A DNA stretch of 64,000 nucleotides from Neocallimastix lanati (nom. inval.) (lineage: Eukaryota; Neocallimastigomycota; Neocallimastigomycetes; Neocallimastigales; Neocallimastigaceae), in NCBI GenBank assembly GCA_016946835.1, contig JACVTC010000012.1:137501-201500 (forward strand). The letters are read 5' to 3'. Below are positions 56,907-64,000 of this stretch, in pieces. Made by a program: the position numbers and the translations under genes. The notes beneath the pieces were generated by a model. It had not been told where the DNA came from. It worked only from the letters and a program-made list of their open reading frames with translations, and did not search any database. Within the stretch, counting starts at the first letter, position 1. Each line of letters opens with the position of its first letter.

Positions 56907-57759
56907 CAGGGAAGAGAATACACTTCCAAAACTTTATTAATTTTATTATAAAAAATACATGTAGGTGAAAAGTACATTTGAAATTAAAAATAAAAAATTA
57001 AAAAATAAAAAAATAAAAAGCTCGAAATTACTATGTATTTCGGCAAGTTGTACTATGCGGGAATTTTTCCCTTCCTATCAAATAAAAAAGAAATAAAATT
57101 TAGAAGTAACATCTTTAAAATAGATAGTGTGGTGTCCACTAAACTCTCCCCGGACTCATCATTTATTGAACTACTAGGGAGAGATTCATCCTTCGTAGCA
57201 ATAGATGACGATCCTGTATTATCATTATGCCTTATCAGTACGACGTCGACGCTCTTGGATAAGTTTGGTATTTTGCAATACCTATCAAATAATAGCTCAA
57301 ACGAACTACTAATGATAGGTATTGCATTTGTTAAGAATTCCGCCAAGCCCACAATTTTTGGAACAGGTGACTCAGATGAACCTTTGAAAAGTAGTTCATT
57401 TAATTGTCTCTGTTCCCCACTATCGAAATGTAGCTCATTTAAAACTAAAGTCCCACCAAGAAGGAACAAGTATATATAATGATTGATATAATCTTCAAAA
57501 TTAGAAATAGAGTCATAGGAAGAAAGAGGATTAAACGCTCTAATCTTCCTAAGGAATAAAACATAGAGATCATCGATGAAATTTAAAGAATTCCATCTAA
57601 AAGATGCAAGAGCATCGCATTTAAAAATCCAATGTTCAAAAGATTGTTTATCTTCGCCACAACAGGGGCAATACTTGGGACGATCTTCTGAAACTCTACC
57701 CATTCTAATAGCAATAGTAGTATTGTATTTATAACCACAGCGTAAACGTATAATCCACG
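56862..57759 (-). mobile_element. LINE 4, 5'-truncated insertion inside LINE 3
   Basis: About 0.9 kb with a 42-nt T run and AGACAGGGAAGAG at the 3' end, and a perfect 13-bp duplication AAAAAATTTAGAA (56849-56861 and 57760-57772). It carries only the C-terminal coding part. By eye it is nearly identical to the matching part of LINE 3 (54000-54840), so both are recent copies of one family. Confidence 0.93.
57053..57703 (-). pseudogene. LINE 4 C-terminal coding fragment
   Basis: 216 residues: CPKYCPCCGEDKQSFEHWIF (Cys/His cluster), LYVFLLGGTLVLNE-type region, TKSVD-like LSKSVDVVLIRH, the LINE C-terminus. Upstream reading continues to 57759 (RLRCGYKYN). Truncated at the 5' end. Confidence 0.85.
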
Positions 57760-57828
57760 AAAAAATTTAGAAAAATTATTAAAAAAGGTACATAAATGGG
57801 CTAATTTAAATGAAATATGAGTGTTATT

Positions 57829-58010
57829 AATATTATTGGAATTATTATAATTGATTGAACTGAAATTTGAATTTGAATCTGAGCTTGAAACTGAATTTAA
57901 ACATAAATTTGAAATTGAACTTGAACTTGTACTTGAACTTGAACTTGAACTTGAACTTGAAATTGTACTTGAACTTGGACTTGAACTTGAACTTGAACCT
58001 GTACGGAAAG
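57829..58010 (-). pseudogene. LINE 2 N-terminal remnant with hexamer-coded serine tract
   Basis: Minus-strand reading gives a serine-rich linker from about 12 copies of the hexamer TTGAAC and variants (57890-58000), then asparagine-rich NNSNNINN, leading into the endonuclease start at 53926 across the LINE 3 insertion. Confidence 0.65.
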
Positions 58011-58213
58011 TTATGATATATTTGTATAAAAACGGTTCTTGGAAGAAAGAGCACGAAGAATGAACACCAATAAAGAGTCCTCTCCTACCAGGGATTTTAG
58101 GATTAGCTCTAAGGAAAACTGAGTTGTAATATGGAATTAATGGTGATGAAGCATCTTTTGGAAGATATTTACTTTTCCCAGTTTCTTGTAAACAGATACA
58201 TATAGGTTTTTAG
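58011..58213 (-). pseudogene. LINE endonuclease fragment of another copy
   Basis: Minus-strand reading: KPICICLQETGKSKYLPK, NPKIPGRRGLFIGVHSSCSF and FLYKYIITF, close to residues 173-245 of the intact LINE. It joins directly to the serine tract of LINE 2, an order not seen in an intact element, so this is a recombination or insertion junction. Confidence 0.7.
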
Positions 58214-58530
58214 AGTGAATCAAAATCCATTATTTACATTATACAATAATTAACATGTACTTAAATAATAGTATTGAAAAATCCATAAAGCCCTTGTTTC
58301 AATAGGCAGGAACAGTTAAAGGTTACTTGGAACTGACGGTTAAATAGTGGAGGTCGAAAGACGCAGAGTAAATGCTTGCGGGAATCGAAAATAATAATAA
58401 AGTTATAACATATATTTGATTGTCCCTTATTAAAATATATACAAAAAAAATATACTAATTTATATAATAATAATTCTACTAACAAGCCTTTTCTATCGCT
58501 AAAAACTATTCTTCATTTTGGAATTTGTTC
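58214..58530. other. LINE 5' UTR relic and unexplained G+C island
   Basis: 58214-58290 resembles the conserved LINE 5' UTR block (GAGTGAATCAAAATCC, ACAATAATTAACATGTA). The island at about 58285-58395 (GGCAGGAACAGTTAAAGG, CTTGGAACTGACGG, GACGCAGAG, CTTGCGGGAATCGAA) is richer in G+C and not coding on either strand as far as I can see. Confidence 0.4.
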
Positions 58531-58555
58531 TAAAAAAAAAAAAAAAAAATTTCTT

Positions 58556-58691
58556 CATTAATATTTGTCTTCCTTTTTAATAAGATTTACTTCATCATTT
58601 TTTTTTAAAATCCATATAAAAAAAAATATCTTCTATAATAATTATTTTCCTTTTAATAGGATTTACTTATCATTTATTTTTTCTGTTAAAA

Positions 58692-58726
<35 letters not shown>

Positions 58727-59063
58727 AATAAATTTCTATATATATATTTATAAATAAATTTCCTGTAAACACAATTTTTAAATAATATTAATTAAAAAAA
58801 AAAAAAAAAAAAAAATTTATATCTTCGTTTCTATAAAAGAAATTTTGTGTTCTTTATTGTTCTTTATTAATAAAAGAAAATATATAAATATATTTTCTCC
58901 ATAATATTTATCTTTCCTTTTTTTAAAAAAAAAAAAAAAAAAGATTTTCTTTATCATTTTTTTTGTTAAAATCTATATATATATATAAATATTATAAAAT
59001 AAATTTCTTTTTAAAACTATATTTTAAATAAAATAAATAAAAAAAAATATATATATATATCCA

Positions 59064-59112
<49 letters not shown>

Positions 59113-59160
59113 TTTTATATTCGTTTCTATTTAAGCAATTTTGTGTTCTTTTGTGTTCTT

Positions 59161-59165
<5 letters not shown>
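58556..59165. repeat. Imperfect tandem repeat upstream of family E gag
   Basis: Two long copies (about 58655-58875 and 58900-59165) and a partial third (58556-58654) of a unit. The unit runs from CTTTTTAATAAGATTTACTT through GTTAAAATCT and long A runs to TTCGTTTCTAT and AATTTTGTGTTCTTT. It lies directly before gag, where a 5' LTR or leader would be expected. Confidence 0.65.
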
Positions 59166-59192
<27 letters not shown>

Positions 59193-59193
<1 letters not shown>

Positions 59194-60524
59194 TGAAGAT
59201 TAGCGAAATAGCTAAATTATTGCCACGACTCGGTAGTTTCGATAGGGACATAGAATCATGGGCTGAAGAGTTCAATAGGGTAATGGAACTCTCAGATATT
59301 GATGACCCTAGAAAAATGTTTGCTTGGGCAAAAGAATGTGTTCCTGGACGATTAAAAGGAGTAATTGAAGATCTTAAAGAAGAAGATGAAGAGGCTGAAA
59401 TGATCATATATCCAAGTATTACGGATATTAAAACAGCCATTGAAAAATTTTTAGATATTACTCCTCAAGAAAAATGCTTTAACCTAAAATCACTCAAAAT
59501 ACAAAAGGGTGAATCAATTAAAGACTTTAACTGGAGATACGGTAAATTATACGGATCACTTACTCCAGAAAGTCAAGCATTTATTACTATTAATGATTAC
59601 ACGGATTCATTATTAAGTCGTCCATATGCTAGAAAGGAAGTAATAACTTCTCAACCAGCTAATTTAGAAGAAGCATTTAAAATAGCTGAACTTGCAGAGA
59701 CTGCTTCTGAAATGCCCAATAGAAATAGAAATGTCGTTATGTTTACCAATACTTATGGAGGTCTAAATTCTATTTTTCCAAATAATTATAGTAATAATTA
59801 TAATAATAGAAATTATGACAATCCTAATAATTATGAATACAATAATTATCGCTCTAATTATAATAATTATAACTATAATAATTATAATAATTATAATAAA
59901 AATAATGGTTATAATCATTCAAATAATTATAATAATAATTATCGAAATTCTTATAATAATAATTATAATAACTCTATTAATAACAGAAATATAAATCATT
60001 TCCGAAATGGTTATAATAGTGGTAATAATTATAATAACAATAATCCAAATTTTAACAACATGAATAATAATTTTAGCAATAATAAAGTACCCGGAATTAA
60101 AAATAATTTAAGAAATCAAAATTTTATGTCTAATAATATTAATCTAAATTGTTTTAAATGTCATCAACCTGGTCATAGGATGCAAGATTGTCCTTATACT
60201 TATCAAGAACTAGCTGATATGGAAGCTACTGGAAGACTTAATAACAATAATCTCTACATTACAAATAACAACAATACAAACAGAAATCATAACCTAAACA
60301 ATAATAATAACTATGATGGTAATTATAATATTAGTAATTTAAATAGAAACTCTAAAATTAATACTAATAATGTAAATAATTATAACTCAAATGGAAACTT
60401 TAATGTTAATACTAATTATAATAATACTAGTTATAACAGTTCAAATCCTAATCATAATAACATAGATCCTATTAATAATAACCAAAATTTCTTTAATAAC
60501 AATAATCAACCTTTAAACTTCTAA
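59193..60524 (+). CDS. Gag of family E element
   Basis: Starts MKISEIAKLLPRLGSFDRD right after a 29-A run; the in-frame ATG further upstream would translate that run as poly-lysine and is less likely. It has a capsid-type domain (FNLKSLKIQKGESIKDFNWRY, about residues 90-110), a long tyrosine/asparagine-rich region (about 190-305), a zinc knuckle CFKCHQPGHRMQDC (about 317-330) and an asparagine-rich tail. The frame looks whole and ends in a frameshift signal. The 443 residues make it longer than gag A or B because of the asparagine tracts. Confidence 0.85.
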
Positions 60525-60546
60525 ATGGGAGAAGGAATACTCCCAT
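60512..60546 (+). promoter_or_regulatory. Programmed -1 frameshift signal, family E
   Basis: TTTAAAC (60512-60518) in phase (CCT TTA AAC), one codon before the gag stop. After 6 nt comes a 7-bp stem, ATGGGAG (60525-60531) with CTCCCAT (60540-60546), loop 8 nt. The -1 frame is open downstream into pol. Layout is the same as in family A. Confidence 0.8.
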
Positions 60547-63500
60547 AAATCAAACCAATACAACTCTTTTAACTAATTCACTTACTGGAACTAAAGAATC
60601 TTCGAATATAGAAGATAATAAAGAAATAGCCATTGTAGCTGAAAGAAGAAGTAGAAAAACTAATGAAAATAAACCATATAAGAAAGCAACTAAGAAAAGT
60701 TTAAAAGAAAATCCTCAACCAATTAAAGTTCCATCAAATAATCAGGAACAAATGGAAATGGAACCAGAAAGTGAAACTAATAGTAATAATAAAGGAAATG
60801 AAAATCAAAAAGAAACAGAAGCGTTAAATCATCTTGATCCATCTTTTATAAATGAACCCTCAATTGAAGAAGCAAAAAGAAGAAACAAGAAAGAAAGAGC
60901 AAAAGAAATAAAAGAATTAGCTAAAGAAATACAACTTCCAAGTGAAAAAAAGGTAGAAAAATCCAATAAGGAAAATATTACAAAAAAATTAAAAATAACA
61001 GGAAATCAAGATAATTATAATATAGTGGACGATATTGGAAATAAGTTCGCTAATATTACCATCGGACAGTTGCTCAATATCAATCCTAAATTGAGAACTG
61101 AATTATCTAAAGCCTTAAAGTTTACAACAATTATAGAAGATGAAGAAACAATCTTATCAACAATTAAGAAAGATAAGATTGTAAAAACAAAATGTAAGGT
61201 AGAAAACGTAGAAACTACAGTATATTTAGATTCCTGTTCTTCTATTAATATGATCACCAAAACCTTCATGATAAATAAAAAATTCCATTTAAACCAATTT
61301 CTGCTATTAAAGAAACTTTATATCAAGCTTGTACTAATACCACGCTCATCTCAAAATTATATGAAATAGAAATAACAATTGGAAATATTACTTCTAAGGA
61401 AATCTTTAGATTGGTTGAAAAAGATGATATTTTCCAAGTATTAATTGGTGTGGATGCGCTAGCTAGAATGAAGATTATTATGGACTTCTCTGATCACACC
61501 TTGTATCAAAAAACAGATGAGATACGAAAGATAGGAAGTTTTGAAAGTGTGACGGAAATAGAAGATGAAGAAGATGATATTAAAGATGAATTCGAAGAAG
61601 AATTGAATAAAGATGTGCTAGTTGATTATTTATTAACCACCGAAGATAAATATATTCAAATTTTATATGAAGAAAATAATGATAATAATGATATTGATAA
61701 TTCCTTTGGAAATCATAATGATAAAGATGGAAATAATTTTTGCAATATAAATAATAATGATAATTATTTAAAGAATGTATTTGGATGTAAAATTAATAAT
61801 GATAAAATTTCTAAAATTTATAATAATAATTGTTCTTCTAATAAAGATATTAATAATAATAATACTAACAAAAATTTTAATACTATAAATAATCATGATA
61901 ATCCAAATGAAATTAATATCGATAATAATAATAAATTCGAAAATTTTTCTAATAAAAATTTTTCTAGTAAAAATCTATCTAATAAAAATTTTAATAATAA
62001 AAATTTTTCTAATAAAATTTTTAATAATAGAATTAATAATATTTTTGAAAAACCTATTAATAAAAATAATATCAATAATTCGATTAGTATTAATAATAAA
62101 AATTGTTCTTCTGAAAATTTTAATAATAAAAATAATATTAATAATTTCTCTAAAAATTTAAATGATGTTAATAATACTGATAATATTTCTAAAGATTTAG
62201 ATAATATTAATAATATTTATGAAAACTTAAATAGCATTAATAATACTAATAATCCTTATAATATTTTTGGAAATAAAAATAATATTAATAATTTTTCTGA
62301 AATTTTTAATAAAAATAATATTAATAATCTTTCTGAAAACCTTAATAAAAATAATATTAATAATCTTTCTGAAAACCTTAATAAAAATAATATTAATACT
62401 GATAAACCTTCTGAAAATTTTTGTAATGATAATAATGATAATATAGTTTCTAAAGATGTTGATAATACTATTAGTGATAAAAATTTTTCCACAATTTTTA
62501 ATGAAGATGTTAATAATAAAAATTCTTTCGAAATTAATCATCATGTTAAAGATATTAATGATTTCGTTATAAGTGGTAACAAAAAAGATAAATTCTTTAC
62601 AAAATAATTATTCTTTATTAACAAAAATAAATGAAATTAATGATAAAAAGAATTATGAAAACAGTGTAATCAAAAATATTGATATTTCTATTGAAAATAC
62701 TGTTAAGAATTTTAAAAGTGTAAAGGAAATAACTATTCATGAAATTGCGGCGAAAGCACCAACAAAAATTAGAAACAAACTAAAGTTTTTATTATTAAAT
62801 AATATAAATGTATTGGCACTTGATACAGATGATTTAGGTAAATCGAAATTACTAAGTCATAAAATAAAAATCATAAGTGGTCGAATGCCAATTAAACAAA
62901 GAATGTATCGAGTAGCAAATAAGAAGCAAATGAGTATACTAAGAGAAGAAATAAGTAAATTATTAAGAAATGGATTGATAGAACCTTCAAAATCATCATG
63001 GTCGTTCCCAGTTATTCTCGTTCCTAAAAAGAATGGTAAATGGAGAATGGTAGTGGATTATAGAAAATTAAATGATATTACTATTAAAGACGCATATCCT
63101 TTACCTTATATAGAAGAAATATTATTTTCTATAGGCAATAAAGTTAAGTACTTAACCACGCTTGACTTATTTTCTGGTTTCCATCAGATTCCTATGGAAA
63201 AAGAAGACAGAGATAAAACTTGCTTTACAACAATGTTTGGAAATTATAATTACAAAGTTATGCCATTCGGACTTTGTAATGCTCCTGCAACTTTCCAACG
63301 TGAAATGAACAGAATATTCTTGCCTTTAATTGGTAAATGTATGTTCATTTATATGGATGATTTAGTAATATTTTCTGATACCTTGGAACAACACATATTG
63401 GATCTGCAAAAAGTTTTTGATATTATTAAAGAAAATAGTCTAAAGGCTAATTTATCAAAATGCCATTTTATTAAACAAGAAGTTGAAGTATTAGGCCATA

Positions 63501-64000
63501 TTTTATCCACAGAAGGTATAAAGCCAGTACCCAAAAAGGTAGATGTAATATCCAAATGGGAATCACCTAAAAATATTACTCAATTAAGATCTTTCTTAGG
63601 TGCAATTGGATATTATAGAAAATTTATTAAAGATTTTGCTATAATTGCTCAACCATTATTTAAACTATTAAAGAAAAATATAAAATATATCTGGGATGAT
63701 ATAACTAAAGAAAGATTTAAAATTCTTAAGGAAAAACTTATTGAAGCTCCTATTCTTAAATATCCAGATTATGATAAACAATTTTTAATTAGAACGGATG
63801 CTTCATTAGATGGAATAGGTGGTGTATTAATGCAGAAAGATAAAGATAACATCGAACATCCAATTCAATACATTAGTAGATCTTTAAAACCTACTGAAAT
63901 AAATTATAGTATTACTGATTTAGAAGGCACAGCTGCTTATTATTGTTGTTTAAAATTTAAACCATATTTTAGTGGTAATAAATATGATACTATTTTATAT
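60519..64000 (+). pseudogene. Pol region of family E element (broken, incomplete in window)
   Basis: Contains a basic linker, the NITIGQLLNI block also present in family B, a protease-like segment (VYLDSCSSINMIT, about 61220-61260), a very long asparagine-rich insert (about 61660-62560), RT (KKNGKWRMVVDYRKLN, DLFSGFHQIPM, MPFGLCNAPATFQREM, YMDD; about 63030-63360) and RNase H (RTDASLDGIGGVLMQ, about 63795; DLEGTAAYYC, about 63920). Integrase is expected beyond the window. About two breaks. The asparagine-rich insert between protease and RT is unusual for the group. Confidence 0.8.

Larger units (their letters stand above)
53941..57813 (-). mobile_element. LINE 3, 5'-inverted (twin-primed) insertion
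   Basis: Inserted in LINE 2 with a direct duplication of AATATGAGTGTTAT(T) at 53927-53940 and 57814-57828. Next to the left copy is the poly(T) run (53941-53976) and AGACAGGGAAGAG 3' end. The 3' third of the LINE then runs on the minus strand to about 55462. There the orientation flips: 55463-57813 codes the upstream LINE part on the plus strand. The flipped part ends (toward the right duplication) about 65 codons short of where the minus-strand part begins. This is the textbook twin-priming product. LINE 4 is nested inside. Confidence 0.9.
55463..57813 (+). pseudogene. LINE 3 inverted middle part (RT core), split by LINE 4
   Basis: Plus-strand reading from SLTADEMVEKFINTANNIG (55485 on) through NNKAPGPDGIPIEFYKALF, IPKKGDLSDCSNY (to 56318, where a stop occurs), then ISLINVGLKIISKI, LDLKKAYDSVP, GVRQGCPLSPILFNLF and GGLFADDVVLIAPNA to 56861. 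After LINE 4 it resumes at 57773 with LLKKVHKWANLNE. It has no start or end of its own. Confidence 0.85.
49977..58010 (-). mobile_element. Decayed LINE 2, host of nested LINE insertions
   Basis: The poly(A) end is the T run at 49974-50003. The coding region runs from 50241 to 53926, where LINE 3 interrupts it. The N-terminal part resumes at 57829 with a serine-rich linker that stops near 58008. It carries its own 3' end, distinct from the AGACAGGG type. At least three frame breaks and one large insertion make it dead. It is a different subfamily from the intact LINE (ends TKSVNAEETVRQA instead of TKSVDVEMIRH). Confidence 0.8.
59193..64000 (+). mobile_element. Ty3-like LTR retrotransposon, family E (fossil, runs off the window)
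   Basis: gag and pol of a third family on the plus strand. No 5' LTR with clear TG...CA ends could be found; the tandem repeat at 58556-59165 may be its leader or part of its LTR. The 3' end lies outside the window. It is broken, with about two breaks visible in pol. Age cannot be judged without LTRs. Confidence 0.8.

Overview
The window is extremely A+T-rich eukaryotic DNA with long homopolymer and simple-repeat tracts. Only the coding stretches and two tRNA genes stand out in base composition. A fungal-type cytosolic Hsp70 ending in EEVD, a short spliced gene, Ty3-like LTR elements, APE-type LINEs and MULE DNA transposons together suggest an anaerobic gut fungus (Neocallimastigomycota). That is an inference; another very A+T-rich protist or early-diverging fungus is not excluded. 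Recognisable host genes are few: a two-exon gene running off the left edge (1-712), two identical initiator tRNA-Met genes (5185-5256 and 24635-24706) and HSP70 (39040-40980). Almost everything else is mobile DNA.

Left part (1-29366). After a gene-poor, repeat-rich stretch come two copies of a tRNA-iMet unit that share their 3' flank. Immediately upstream of each tRNA, 13-14 bp from its 5' end, starts a pile of LTR elements joined end to end through TTTT. At tRNA 1 the pile is element A (5270-12225), a solo LTR (12231-12712), an A-type solo LTR (about 12718-13499) and another LTR (from 13504) split by the young element B (14084-21214). At tRNA 2 it is a short protease-only LTR element (24721-27345) followed by three LTRs up to 29366. 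This is the pattern expected of Ty3-type integration at Pol III start sites, repeated at one spot. A MULE (21496-23471) lies between the two piles.

Middle part (29367-39000). This holds a MULE-derived MITE, a LINE 3' remnant, and two MULEs with clear 9-10 bp target duplications (31062-34926 and 34984-37406). The first carries very long (AAAAT)n arrays. A tRNA-like A-box/B-box segment and an LTR relic follow. HSP70 comes next, with a perfect heat-shock element about 0.5 kb upstream.

Right part (42500-64000). This is a LINE nest: a deletion derivative, one intact single-ORF LINE (44366-48499) bracketed by 63-bp inverted repeats, and a decayed LINE (about 49977-58010). The decayed LINE was hit by a twin-primed, 5'-inverted LINE (53941-57813, 14-15 bp target duplication), which was itself hit by a 5'-truncated LINE (56862-57759, 13-bp duplication). 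The window ends inside a third Ty3-like element (gag from 59193).

The three Ty3-like families share gag-pol organisation by programmed -1 frameshifting. Classic slippery heptamers (U UUA AAC twice, A AAA AAC once) sit at the end of gag. In two families a GC stem-loop follows 6-8 nt downstream. LTR elements are described here as fossils only.
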